In this document: one piece after another, positions 35,874 through 44,408 of the stretch
Layout: every line of letters begins with the position of its first letter
Numbering within the stretch: position 1 is the first letter of the stretch
Source: Parvimonas sp000223315
GTDB lineage: Bacteria; Bacillota; Clostridia; Tissierellales; Peptoniphilaceae
Assembly: GCA_050262155.1 (NCBI GenBank)
Contig: CP189843.1
Coordinates: 1 to 64,000 of the forward strand
Direction: 5' to 3'
DNA length: 64,000 nucleotides
Translations under genes and position numbers: made by a program
The notes under the pieces: generated by a model
What the model was told of the DNA's origin: nothing
The model's input: the letters and a program-made list of their open reading frames with translations, nothing else
Databases searched by the model: none

Positions 35874-36560
35874 ATGAAAAAGAAAGATATTAATTTAGAA
35901 GATTTAAAAATTTTTTCTGATTTGTCTATAGAAAATATTGATACTTTCAGAGATGAATTAAATATAATGAAATATAAAAAGAATACATTTTTATTTAAAC
36001 CCGGAGATAAAGCAGATACAATGTATATAATAGCCAGCGGTAAAATAAAAGTTTACACGATAAGCAGTTCCGGAATTGAACAAATGCTCTATATCTATCA
36101 AAAAGATGACTTTATCGGTGGGCTTAATCTTATAAAAAAGACTGGTTATATTTACTATGGTCAAGCCATTGAAGATACAATGGTAATCTCTCTTTCTAAA
36201 GACTGTTTTGATAAAATTATAAATAAATATCCGAAAGTTACTATAAAGATTTTAGAAGAATCATTTTTAAGAATAAGACATGCAGAAGATTTGGTAACAA
36301 GACTTATAGAGAACAGTGCAGATGTAAAAGTTGCATCACTTCTTTTGAGTCTGGCTCGAAATTTTGGAGTGAAAAAAATTGACGGAATTTTACTTGAATT
36401 AAATATAAGCCGTGAAAATATGGGCTCATTTGCAGGACTTACAAGAGAAACCGTAACTCGAAAACTTGCAGAACTAAATGCAAAGGGAGTTATAGAGTTA
36501 ATCGAAACGAAAAAAATACTAATAAAAGATGTAGACTACTTAAAGAATATAATAGGATAG
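35874..36560 (+). CDS. Crp/Fnr-family transcriptional regulator
   Basis: A 228-residue regulator. The cyclic-nucleotide-binding-like beta-barrel spans about 15-125 (FKPGDKADTMYIIASGKIKVY), followed by the dimerisation helix and a winged HTH (about 160-225, ISRENMGSFAGLTRETVTRKLAEL). It has no N-terminal Cys cluster, so it is not an Fe-S oxygen sensor of the classical FNR type, and the cAMP-contacting Arg-Ser pair is not evident. The ligand and targets are unknown. It is monocistronic. Confidence 0.9.
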   Translation: MKKKDINLEDLKIFSDLSIENIDTFRDELNIMKYKKNTFLFKPGDKADTMYIIASGKIKVYTISSSGIEQMLYIYQKDDFIGGLNLIKKTGYIYYGQAIEDTMVISLSKDCFDKIINKYPKVTIKILEESFLRIRHAEDLVTRLIENSADVKVASLLLSLARNFGVKKIDGILLELNISRENMGSFAGLTRETVTRKLAELNAKGVIELIETKKILIKDVDYLKNIIG

Positions 36561-36586
36561 AGATAATGAAAATTATCTCTTTTTTA
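36559..36586 (+). terminator. Intrinsic terminator after the Crp-family gene
   Basis: AGAGATAAT (36559-36567) pairs with ATTATCTCT (36572-36580) across GAAA, followed by TTTTT. The 5' arm overlaps the stop codon. Confidence 0.9.
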
Positions 36587-36630
36587 TTGCTAAAAATTCA
36601 CAACATAATATTGGATAAAAAGAAATAATT

Positions 36631-36920
36631 CACAGCACAATACTTTGCAAAGAAATTTCCCTAACAACAGTTCGACTGAAACGGAACATAGTGAAGTGAA
36701 GCGAATCTAGCCCTAACTTTAAACAAAAGTAGGTCTGACGGAGCAATTGTATCTTTAGATAAAATTGTACTGGAGATCTCATACTATTATTTGTTTACAA
36801 ATAATAGTGAGTCCTGCAAAGGACCAAAAAATAGTTAAATAAAATTACTATGTAAATCTAAAGCTACCTTATTATGAAAAAATCCATAATATATATCTAC
36901 GATATATTTACTTTTGATTA
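36631..36920. repeat. Family 1 repeat, copy J (decayed, right end missing)
   Basis: Starts TTCACAGCAC, a mutated left end, and has lost the inner CACGTCAT. It contains AGGTCTGACG, a CAATTGTATC hairpin with one mismatch, the ACTATTATTTG stem and TATATCTACGATATA. It breaks off after TTACTTTTGATT. The rest of the gap to 37085 is AT-rich with nothing I can support. Confidence 0.75.
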
Positions 36921-37085
36921 TATGCCCCACAAGATACTTATATAAATCTTAATTTACAAAATTTATTATCTTAAAATATATACAACAAATAAAAAACATT
37001 TTTTGCTTAAAAATATGACGATATTTCGGTTTTAATATTTTAAAACAAACATAAAATAAAACACAAAACAATATTGTTAAAATAA

Positions 37086-37114
37086 TTGACAAAATAATAT
37101 ATTTATGCTATATT
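37086..37114 (+). promoter_or_regulatory. Consensus promoter
   Basis: TTGACA (37086-37091) matches the consensus exactly; TATATT (37109-37114) follows after 17 bases. The transcript would start near 37121, giving a 75-base leader. Confidence 0.8.
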
Positions 37115-37151
37115 TAGCATAAGCTGGTTAGTTTACAAATTAATTGTAAAC
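37104..37151. promoter_or_regulatory. Two dyads over and after the promoter
   Basis: TATGCTA (37104-37110) and TAGCATA (37115-37121) flank TATT and cover the -10. GTTTACAA (37131-37138) and TTGTAAAC (37144-37151) form a second dyad in the leader. Their position suggests repressor sites. Confidence 0.55.
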
Positions 37152-37195
37152 TTAAAGGGATAATTTTTAACCGTTAGGTAGAAAGCGAGGAGCTT

Positions 37196-38320
37196 ATGAC
37201 AAAGAAAAGAAAAATTATCTCCATTTTAGTGGTAGTTTTAGTGGTTTTTGCTGGAGTATTTTTGTTTTGGAGATATAAAACGTCTAATCAAAGTTTAAAT
37301 ACGCCAAAAATAACAGAAGAACAGAGAAGTAAACTTCTATTTGGAATTGTCAAAACTACAAATTTTACAAAAAAAACAACAATACTAGGTTATGATAAAG
37401 ATTTGAATTTGATTACAGATATAGATTTTCCTTTTACAAATGTAGGTCATTTTGCAAATCCTACTACTTTTAATAAAGATTCTTATTTTGGACAGGTTAT
37501 TGGTCATGAGTATAAGCATAATGGAAAAGAAATTTTAGAAGTAAATTTAAAAGATTTTTCATATAAAACTTATGAGGTAGAACCTTTTGGACTATTTACT
37601 ATTGCTGAAAATAAGACAAATGTTTTTGGAACGACAAATTCAAATGGAATATCTTATATTACTGTAACAAATAAGGATAATGGAAAGAAAAAAACAATAG
37701 AACTAAAAGCTGAGTATATCTCTTTAAGTTTTGCAAATGACGAACATTTATTTGTAATTTCTGCTAAAGACGATCTTACTAAAGAAAGTAAAATAGGAGA
37801 GACACTTTTGTATGTATATAATAATGACTTGGAACTTGTAAAAAGCATTGAACTAGAACAATATAAATTTGATAGACTAAGCAAAATAGGAAATAAATAT
37901 TATTTTGCAAATGACGAGAATGATGATAATAAATATATGATGTATATTTTTGATGAGAATACATTAGAAATTGAAAAAGTCGATTTGCAGACAAAGAATG
38001 TTGTTGATGTTGAAATTTCAGGAGATTATTATATTCTAGGGAGTGCGAAGTTTTTACCACCTTGTAGTGGAGGAATTACTTTTAAAAACATAAAGACGGG
38101 AGAAGAAATATTTCACAAATTAGATTCGGGAGCAACTAGAATGTTCAAAGTTGATAATTATCTATATGTATTTCATATATTTGAAGATAATAAAGAGGTT
38201 TTAGCAAAGTATGAAATAAATGGAACGGAAATAAAGAAAGTAAAAGAAGTACCTTTAAAAAAAGACGATGTTCCTAATGACAATCAATTTGTAACAGGTA
38301 TGTTCTTATTCGAAAAGTAA
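37196..38320 (+). CDS. Membrane-anchored extracytoplasmic protein of unknown function
   Basis: A 374-residue protein. A basic start and one hydrophobic helix (about 6-26) form a signal anchor; no lipobox Cys follows. The rest is extracytoplasmic and rich in beta-strand patterns with repeated aromatic and Gly turns (YDKDLNLITDI, YNNDLELVKSI, FDENTLEIEKV), suggesting a beta-propeller. No catalytic motif is seen. It is monocistronic behind a consensus promoter with two dyads, so it is likely to be regulated. AGCGAGGAGC precedes the ATG. Confidence 0.75.
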   Translation: MTKKRKIISILVVVLVVFAGVFLFWRYKTSNQSLNTPKITEEQRSKLLFGIVKTTNFTKKTTILGYDKDLNLITDIDFPFTNVGHFANPTTFNKDSYFGQVIGHEYKHNGKEILEVNLKDFSYKTYEVEPFGLFTIAENKTNVFGTTNSNGISYITVTNKDNGKKKTIELKAEYISLSFANDEHLFVISAKDDLTKESKIGETLLYVYNNDLELVKSIELEQYKFDRLSKIGNKYYFANDENDDNKYMMYIFDENTLEIEKVDLQTKNVVDVEISGDYYILGSAKFLPPCSGGITFKNIKTGEEIFHKLDSGATRMFKVDNYLYVFHIFEDNKEVLAKYEINGTEIKKVKEVPLKKDDVPNDNQFVTGMFLFEK

Positions 38321-38336
38321 ATAATTAGATATTAAG

Positions 38337-38366
38337 AAAAGCAGACAAATGAGTCTGCTTTTCTTT
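38337..38366 (+). terminator. Intrinsic terminator
   Basis: AAAAGCAGAC pairs with GTCTGCTTTT across AAATGA, followed by CTTTT. Confidence 0.88.
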
Positions 38367-38379
38367 TGCTTTTTTCAAG

Positions 38380-38613
38380 CAATAGTTTATCTACTATACA
38401 TTTATATTTGCTTGTAAACAAGCAAATATATGAGATCTCCACAGTCGATTGTACCAAATCAAAGATTTGGACAATCTTTGCGTCAGACCTACTATTGCTT
38501 GTAAACAAGCAAAGTTAGGGCTAGATTCGCTTCGTTTCGCTTTGCTCCACTCCGGTCGAGATGACGTATAATGGAATTATCTTCGTTTAATAGCTAGACG
38601 TTAAAAGTAGATA
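38380..38613. repeat. Family 1 repeat, right part (copy K)
   Basis: Begins with an AAGCAATAG fragment and ATCTACTATACAT, has the stem ATATTTGCTTG with loop TAAA, the CAGTCGATTGT and CAAAGATTTG module, and GGTCGAGATGACGTAT. It ends AGACGTTAAAAGTA. Confidence 0.82.
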
Positions 38614-38697
38614 GGCATCAAATTATCTTTATAAATATAATAAAAAAAAATAAAAAATTTATATAATTTTATTTAAACATAATATGAAACAAAATAG

Positions 38698-39075
38698 TTC
38701 ACGTCATAATACTTTGCAAAGAAAAGCCCCCAACACGTCATCTTGAGCGTAGTCGAAAGATCTCAACTATTGCTTGCTATCAAGCAATAGTATTTCTGAA
38801 AGAAATAAAAATTAAAATATCTATATGTATCTACGATACATTTACTTATTCTTGTAAACAAGAATAAGTGTGAGATTTCCACAGTCGATTGTACTCAAAT
38901 CAAAGATTTGAACAATCTTTGCGTCAAAAATAAAAATTAAAAATTCTATATGTATCTACGATACATTTACTTTTGCTAAAGCAAAAGTATGAGATCTTTC
39001 GACTTCGTTACACTTCGCTCAAGATGACGTATATAGTAATAGTCTTCGTTTAATAGCTAGACGTTAAAAGTAGAT
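38698..39075. repeat. Family 1 modular hairpin repeat, long copy L
   Basis: Runs from TTCACGTCAT to AGACGTTAAAAGTA, 378 bases. It has the TGTATCTACGATACA block twice, first with the ACTTATTCTTG stem and then with the ACTTTTGC stem, separated by the CAGTCGATTGT module. Modules have therefore been duplicated inside one element. A partial Family 2 fragment (AACCCCACATCCGCATCGG) lies at about 39148-39167. Confidence 0.83.
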
Positions 39076-39219
39076 AGGCATCAAATTATCTTTATAAATA
39101 TAGTAGAAAAAATATAGTAAAAAATAAAAAATTTATATAATTATTAAAAACCCCACATCCGCATCGGTTATTTTTACTAATATCGTTCGACTATTTTAGA
39201 AACAACTTAACCATAGTTA

Positions 39220-39269
39220 TTGACTTGCTTCTCTTTAAATGTTAAAATTTATTTGACTAAAAGTCAAAT
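39220..39269 (+). promoter_or_regulatory. mod operon promoter with dyad operator
   Basis: TTGACT (39220-39225) and TAAAAT (39243-39248) are 17 bases apart. ATTTGACT (39251-39258) and AGTCAAAT (39262-39269) form a perfect 8-bp dyad across AAA at the expected transcription start, a position suited to repression. Confidence 0.75.
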
Positions 39270-39288
39270 ATATTATAAGGAGTATTTT

Positions 39289-40107
39289 ATGAAAAAATTA
39301 TTAAGAGTATTTTTAGTTTTAACTATGATTTTTGGATTTACTGCTTGTTCTTCAAAACCTGCAGATAAGAAAGAAACTACAGTTGAAAAGACAGAAAAGA
39401 AAAAATTGACAGTTTTTTGTGCAGCCTCAATGACTGAAACAATGGAACAAATCAAAAAAGTATATGAAGAAAAACATAAGGATATTGAATTAGTTTATAC
39501 TTTTGATTCTTCAGGAACTTTAAAGAAACAAATCGAACAAGGAGCTGAAGCGGATATTTTTATTTCAGCAGCTCAAAAGCAAATGAATGCTTTGGATAAG
39601 TCAAAGACTCCTGAAGCTAATGTAGTTATTGACGAAGCAACTAGATTTAATCTTTTGGAAAATAAAGTTGTACTTGCAGTTTCAAAGGGAAATTCTTTAG
39701 GACTTAAAGATTTTACAGATTTAACAAAGGCTGAAATTTCTAAAATCGCTCTTGGAAACTCTGACGTTCCTGTTGGACAATATTCAGAAGAACTTTTGAA
39801 AAACTTAAAAATTTGGGATGAAATTCAAAAGAAAGTTACTTTCGGAAGCAATGTTAAAGAAGTTACAACTTGGATTAAAGAAGGAGTTGCAAACTGCGGT
39901 ATAATCTATGCAACTGATGCTTATTCAGCTGGACTAGAAGTTGTAGCTACTGCAAAAGAAGGAATGATTAAGACTCCTGTTTTATATCCTGCAGCAGTTT
40001 TGAAAAATTCTAAAAACTCTAAAGAAGCTAAAGAATTTTTAGAATTCTTAAAAGGCGATGAATGTAAGGCAATTTTTGAAAAAGTTGGCTTTACAATGGC
40101 TAAGTAA
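39289..40107 (+). CDS. modA: Molybdate ABC transporter substrate-binding lipoprotein
   Basis: Captures molybdate outside the membrane. The start at 39289 is preferred because AAGGAG precedes it and a lipoprotein signal follows (lipobox FTAC, Cys18); the open frame's upstream ATG at 39220 overlaps the -35 box. The 272-residue length fits. Typical ModA segments are LTVFCAASMTETMEQI and FDSSGTLKKQIEQGAEADIFISAAQKQMN near the ligand site. The C-terminus ends GFTMAK. It heads an operon with modB, modC, moaA, moaC and a MOSC gene. Confidence 0.94.
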   Translation: MKKLLRVFLVLTMIFGFTACSSKPADKKETTVEKTEKKKLTVFCAASMTETMEQIKKVYEEKHKDIELVYTFDSSGTLKKQIEQGAEADIFISAAQKQMNALDKSKTPEANVVIDEATRFNLLENKVVLAVSKGNSLGLKDFTDLTKAEISKIALGNSDVPVGQYSEELLKNLKIWDEIQKKVTFGSNVKEVTTWIKEGVANCGIIYATDAYSAGLEVVATAKEGMIKTPVLYPAAVLKNSKNSKEAKEFLEFLKGDECKAIFEKVGFTMAK

Positions 40108-40150
40108 ATAATAGTAATAATAATAGTAGTAATATGAAAGGGAAGTGTTT

Positions 40151-40813
40151 ATGGATTTTTATCCTCTTTTAAATTCGCTGAGAATTGCATTAATATCTTC
40201 CGTGATAACTTTTTTTATCGGTATATTCTTGGCATATTATATTTCAAAACTTAATAGATTTGTAAGGGGAATTTTGGATGTTATCTTAACACTTCCTTTA
40301 GTATTACCACCGACGGTTATCGGCTTTTTCATTTTGAGATTATTATCTCCGAGAAGTGCAATCGGAAGTTTTTTCTTGGAAAAATTTTCAATAAGACTTG
40401 TTATGAATTGGTATTCTGCAATCTTTGCAACTGTAGTCGTAACTTTTCCTCTAATGTATAGAATAGCTAGAAGTTCTTTTCAAAATTTTGATATAAATTT
40501 AAAATATGTTGCTCAAACACTTGGAAAGAGTAATACTTGGATTTTTTGGAGAATTACTTTACCTAATTGTAAACAGGGTATTTTAGCGGGACTTGTTTTA
40601 AGTTTTGCAAGAGCCTTGGGAGAATATGGAGCGACAAGTATGGTTTCAGGCTACACTCCGAAAGATACGGCAACAATTTCTACTACCGTTTATCAACTTT
40701 GGAGAACGGGAAATGATGCTTTGGCTTATAGATGGGTGCTTGTAAATATTGTAATTTCATTTACAGTTCTTATAATTATAAACATGTTGGAAAAGAAAGC
40801 AGTTAAAGATTAA
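40151..40813 (+). CDS. modB: Molybdate ABC transporter permease
   Basis: A 220-residue membrane subunit with five to six helices. The ATPase-contact EAA loop reads LGKSNTWIFWRITLPNCKQG followed by FARALGEYGATSM, characteristic of ModB. ATG at 40151 is chosen over GTG at 40145 because AAGGGA is correctly spaced before it. It is 43 bases after modA and 21 before modC. Confidence 0.94.
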   Translation: MDFYPLLNSLRIALISSVITFFIGIFLAYYISKLNRFVRGILDVILTLPLVLPPTVIGFFILRLLSPRSAIGSFFLEKFSIRLVMNWYSAIFATVVVTFPLMYRIARSSFQNFDINLKYVAQTLGKSNTWIFWRITLPNCKQGILAGLVLSFARALGEYGATSMVSGYTPKDTATISTTVYQLWRTGNDALAYRWVLVNIVISFTVLIIINMLEKKAVKD

Positions 40814-40834
40814 TTTTAAAAATTGGAGTAATTT

Positions 40835-41878
40835 ATGATTTATGTTGATATTGAAAAAAATTTTGGAAAATTTAATTTAAGAACGAAATTTGAATTTGAC
40901 AATGAAATAATGGGACTTTTGGGAGCATCAGGAAGCGGAAAAAGTCTTACTTTAAAATGTATTGCAGGAATTGAAAAACCCGATAAAGGAAGAATTGTAT
41001 TAAATGATAGAGTTCTATTCGACTCTGAAAAAAAGATAAATATTTCACCAAAAGACAGAAAAATAGGTTATTTATTTCAAGATTATGCCCTTTTTCCCAA
41101 TATGAATGTATATGAAAATATTAAAGTGGGTATAAGAGAAAGAGAAAATTTTGATAAATTAATTATGGAAAAACTTGAAGAGATGAAAATTTCTCATTTA
41201 AAAGATAAGAAAATTTATGAAATTTCCGGTGGAGAAAAGCAAAGAGTTGCTCTTGCGAGATTACTTATAAACAAGCCGGAAATTATCCTTTTAGATGAGC
41301 CTTTTTCAGCATTGGACGACTATTTAAAATGGAAGATAGAATTGGAAGTTTCTGAAGTTTTAAGAAAATATAAAATTCCTACAATTCTAGTTTCTCATAG
41401 CAGGGAAGAAGTATATAGACTTTGTAAAGAAATCTGTGTAATGTCTAAAGGTAAAAGCGAAGAGCTTATGAAAAAGAAAGAGCTTTTTAAAAATCCAAAA
41501 ACTTTTTCGTCCTGTCTGATTTCCGGTTGTAAAAACTTTTCTGAAATTGAAAAGATTTCAGAAAATAGACTTATTGCAAAAGACTGGAATGTTGAGCTCG
41601 ATACTTCAGATAAAATTTTAGAAAATCATAAAGTTTTAGGAGTGCGTGCACATTTTATTGAATTTGTAAAATCAGATGAAAATTCATTTGAAGTTGAAAT
41701 AGATAAGGTTATTGAAGATGTCTTTACTTATATAATCCTAGTTCGTAAAAAAGGTGCAAGAAAATCCATAAGGGTTGAAGTAACAAAGGATATTTGGAAA
41801 AAGGTTGAAAACGAAAAAAATCTTTTTATAACTTTAAAAAAAGAAGATTTAATTTTGCTGGAAGAGAAAAATAATTAA
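40835..41878 (+). CDS. modC: Molybdate ABC transporter ATPase
   Basis: A 347-residue ATPase. Walker A is GASGSGKSLT, the signature ISGGEKQRVALAR and Walker B IILLDEPFSALDDY. The C-terminal 110 residues (about 235-345) correspond to the regulatory, TOBE-like region of ModC, somewhat diverged. It completes the transporter and is followed by cofactor genes after 22 bases. Confidence 0.93.
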   Translation: MIYVDIEKNFGKFNLRTKFEFDNEIMGLLGASGSGKSLTLKCIAGIEKPDKGRIVLNDRVLFDSEKKINISPKDRKIGYLFQDYALFPNMNVYENIKVGIRERENFDKLIMEKLEEMKISHLKDKKIYEISGGEKQRVALARLLINKPEIILLDEPFSALDDYLKWKIELEVSEVLRKYKIPTILVSHSREEVYRLCKEICVMSKGKSEELMKKKELFKNPKTFSSCLISGCKNFSEIEKISENRLIAKDWNVELDTSDKILENHKVLGVRAHFIEFVKSDENSFEVEIDKVIEDVFTYIILVRKKGARKSIRVEVTKDIWKKVENEKNLFITLKKEDLILLEEKNN

Positions 41879-41900
41879 ATAAATCGAGATAGGAGATTAT

Positions 41901-42842
41901 ATGAAAGATAGATTTGGAAGAGATATCACCTACCTTAGAATTTCAGTTACCGATTTATGTAATTTAAGATGCAAATACTGTATGCCTGAAAGTGGGGTTA
42001 AAAGTCTTTGTCATAGTGATATTCTATCCATTGAAGAAATTGTTGAAATAGTTAGAATTGCATCTAAAAATGGAATAAAAAAAATTAGGTTAACAGGCGG
42101 GGAACCTTTGGTTCGTCGCGGTTTTATTAATTTGTGTAAACAGATTTCTGAAATTAATGAAATTGAAGATATTGCAATAACTACAAATGGAGTTTATCTA
42201 AAAGAGATGGCAGATGAGCTTTTTGAAAATAAAGTTAGAAGAATAAATTTCAGCCTTGACACTTTGGTAAAAGAGAAGTACAATGATATAACCCGAAGAA
42301 ATGATTTTGATAAGACTATGGAGAGTCTTTTTTATGCTATAAAAAAGGGCTTTAAGGTCAAGATAAATGTAGTTCTAATCGGTGGCTTTAATGATGATGA
42401 GATACAGGATTTTGTAAATTTAGCAAATAAATATGAATTGGAAGTTCGTTTTATCGAGCTTATGCAAATTGGAGAAACGGCAAATTGGTCTAAGGATAAA
42501 TTTGTTTCAAATAAAATTGTTTTGGAAAAAGTTCCTGAATTGGAGTTTGACGGAGTTTCAGGAGTTGCAAAAATTTATAAAATAAAGGGACAAAAAGGTA
42601 GAATAGGACTCATAAGCCCTATAAGTTGTTCATTCTGTGAAGATTGCAATCGTATAAGATTAACAAGTGATGGAAAACTAAAACCTTGCCTACATTCAAG
42701 AGATGAAATAAATCTTAAAGGCTTAAGTGGAGAAGAGCTTGAAGAAGTTTTCAAGAGAGGAATTTATGAAAAACCTGAAAAACATCATCTTGAAGACGGA
42801 AAAAGTGAAAGTGCAAGAGATATGAATAAAATCGGAGGTTAA
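41901..42842 (+). CDS. moaA: GTP 3',8-cyclase MoaA (molybdopterin synthesis)
   Basis: Radical SAM enzyme for the first step of molybdopterin synthesis. The first Fe-S cluster motif is CNLRCKYCMP (about 20-29). The second is CSFCEDCNRIRLTSDGKLKPCL near the C-terminus. The protein ends in the catalytic double glycine (KIGG). The 313 residues are near the usual length. It is 1 base from moaC. Confidence 0.96.
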   Translation: MKDRFGRDITYLRISVTDLCNLRCKYCMPESGVKSLCHSDILSIEEIVEIVRIASKNGIKKIRLTGGEPLVRRGFINLCKQISEINEIEDIAITTNGVYLKEMADELFENKVRRINFSLDTLVKEKYNDITRRNDFDKTMESLFYAIKKGFKVKINVVLIGGFNDDEIQDFVNLANKYELEVRFIELMQIGETANWSKDKFVSNKIVLEKVPELEFDGVSGVAKIYKIKGQKGRIGLISPISCSFCEDCNRIRLTSDGKLKPCLHSRDEINLKGLSGEELEEVFKRGIYEKPEKHHLEDGKSESARDMNKIGG

Positions 42843-42843
42843 A

Positions 42844-43329
42844 ATGGAAGAAAAAGTTTTAACTCATATTAATGATCAAGGTAGAGCAAAAATGGTCGAT
42901 GTTGGAGAAAAAGAAAAAACTAAAAGAATTGCCAAGGCTTTTGCAAGAGTTAAATTAAATGAAGAAACTTTTAATATAGTTGTCAATGGAAAAGCTAAAA
43001 AGGGAGATGTTTTAGCCGTTTCTCAAGTCGCAGGAATTATGGGAGCGAAAAAAACTTCTGATATAATTCCAATGTGCCACCCGATAAATTTAGTTGGTGT
43101 TGACATTGAATTTAATATGGATTATGAAAACTTTGAAATAGAAATAATTGCCACAACTAAATGTGTCGGGGAAACAGGGGTTGAAATGGAAGCACTATCA
43201 GCTGTTTCAATATCAGCTTTAACGATATATGATATGTGCAAGGCAATTCAAAGGGATATTGAAATAACGGATATTAAATTATTAGAAAAATCAGGTGGAA
43301 AAAGCGGAGATTTTGTGAGGAGTAAGTAA
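42844..43329 (+). CDS. moaC: Cyclic pyranopterin monophosphate synthase MoaC
   Basis: Converts the MoaA product to cyclic pyranopterin monophosphate. The 161 residues carry the family motifs MVDVGEKEKTKRIA, IPMCHPINL, TGVEMEALSAVSISALTIYDMCKA and the Lys-rich LLEKSGGKSG. Its stop overlaps the ATG of the MOSC gene by 1 base. No moaD or moaE, needed for the next step, occurs in the window. Confidence 0.96.
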   Translation: MEEKVLTHINDQGRAKMVDVGEKEKTKRIAKAFARVKLNEETFNIVVNGKAKKGDVLAVSQVAGIMGAKKTSDIIPMCHPINLVGVDIEFNMDYENFEIEIIATTKCVGETGVEMEALSAVSISALTIYDMCKAIQRDIEITDIKLLEKSGGKSGDFVRSK

Positions 43330-43760
43330 TGAAAGTTTTAGCAGTAAGTATAAGTGAAAGAAAGGGAACAAAAAAACATCCTGTAGAGTACATAGAATTA
43401 ATTGAAGATTACGGAATAGACGGCGATGCTCACGCCGGGAAATGGCATAGACAAGTAAGTTTGCTTGGAGTTGAAAGTATGGAAGCTATGAAAGAAAAAC
43501 TTCCTACACTTTCAGCAGGAGATTTTGCAGAAAATATCTTAACTGAAGGAATTGTCCTTTACAAATTGCCGATAGGGACAATCTTAAAAGTAGGAGAATG
43601 TACACTTGAAGTTACACAAATAGGAAAAGAATGTCATCTAGGCTGTGAAATCAGACATATTGTTGGCGACTGTGTAATGCCAAGAGAGGGAATTTTTACT
43701 AAAGTTTTAAAAGGCGGAAAGATAAAAGCAGACGATAAAATTGAAATCGTAGAAAAATAG
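43329..43760 (+). CDS. MOSC-domain protein
   Basis: A 143-residue stand-alone MOSC domain. Characteristic are GIDGDAHAGKWHRQVSLL (about 30-47), SAGDFAENILTEG (about 61-73) and the Cys-containing IGKECHLGCEIR (about 97-108). Such proteins often sit in molybdenum-cofactor operons and are thought to handle sulfur or cofactor loading. The exact role is not known. It is the last gene before the terminator. Confidence 0.9.
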   Translation: MKVLAVSISERKGTKKHPVEYIELIEDYGIDGDAHAGKWHRQVSLLGVESMEAMKEKLPTLSAGDFAENILTEGIVLYKLPIGTILKVGECTLEVTQIGKECHLGCEIRHIVGDCVMPREGIFTKVLKGGKIKADDKIEIVEK

Positions 43761-43769
43761 ATTATATTT

Positions 43770-43798
43770 AAGACATCTAAAATTTAGATGTCTTTTTT
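43770..43798 (+). terminator. Terminator of the mod-moa operon
   Basis: AAGACATCTAAA pairs with TTTAGATGTCTT with almost no loop, followed by TTTTT. A Family 2 repeat begins at the end of the T run. Confidence 0.92.
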
Positions 43799-43865
43799 AT
43801 TGCGAAGCAACAAGGTTCCCGGGTACCCAGCCGATGCAAAGCATCGTGGAAGGGTGGGGTTCTTA
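43799..43865. repeat. Family 2 hairpin repeat, inverted copy
   Basis: Reverse orientation relative to 20581-20713: TTGCGAAGCAACAAGG, then GGGTACCC, GATGCAAAGCATC and AAGGGTGGGGTTCTTA. It abuts the operon terminator. The following stretch to 44181 is AT-rich without features I can support. Confidence 0.85.
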
Positions 43866-44181
43866 TAAAATTTTTATGAAAATATAAGAAATTAATTTCA
43901 TTAAAATTTTTTATGGTTTAAAAAATTCATTAAAAATTCATTAATTAAGTTTTTACAACTTGTAAGATTATTCAAAAATGTTTTTTAGATTAATATATTA
44001 TATTGATACTGACTTATTAACATATAATATAGAAGATTACAAGTTCATAGTAGAATAAAAATAGTATTAATGTAGATATAAATTTAATTTTTAATAAAAT
44101 AATTATAAAAATGAATAATTATGCATTATTAAAATGCCCTATCATTAGGAATAACAAACTTTAAAAATGTTTTCAGGGTAC

Positions 44182-44210
44182 TTGATTATTCATTTTAAAT
44201 ATTGTATAAT
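44182..44210 (+). promoter_or_regulatory. Promoter of the peptide transporter operon
   Basis: TTGATT (44182-44187) and TATAAT (44205-44210) are 17 bases apart. The start codon is 199 bases further, leaving a long untranslated leader in which I see no riboswitch or T-box motif. Confidence 0.7.
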
Positions 44211-44408
44211 TATAGATGAATTTATAACATAGGTACATTTATTGATAAAAATTGATTTATTTTCAATTGATTTTTATTTTATAGGGAATTATTTAAAATG
44301 TTTTTTATTCCTTTTTACTTTAGTTTTTAATATAAATATAGAAAACAAAATGTATTTATGAAATTATAGAGAATAATACCAAAACACAAAGTTAGGGGGA
44401 GAGAATCT

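Noticed and set aside
44211..44408. Riboswitch or T-box in the long leader of the peptide transporter
   Set aside because: No T-box sequence, no recognisable aptamer core and no convincing terminator/antiterminator pair; only weak AATTGA/TCAATT pairing.
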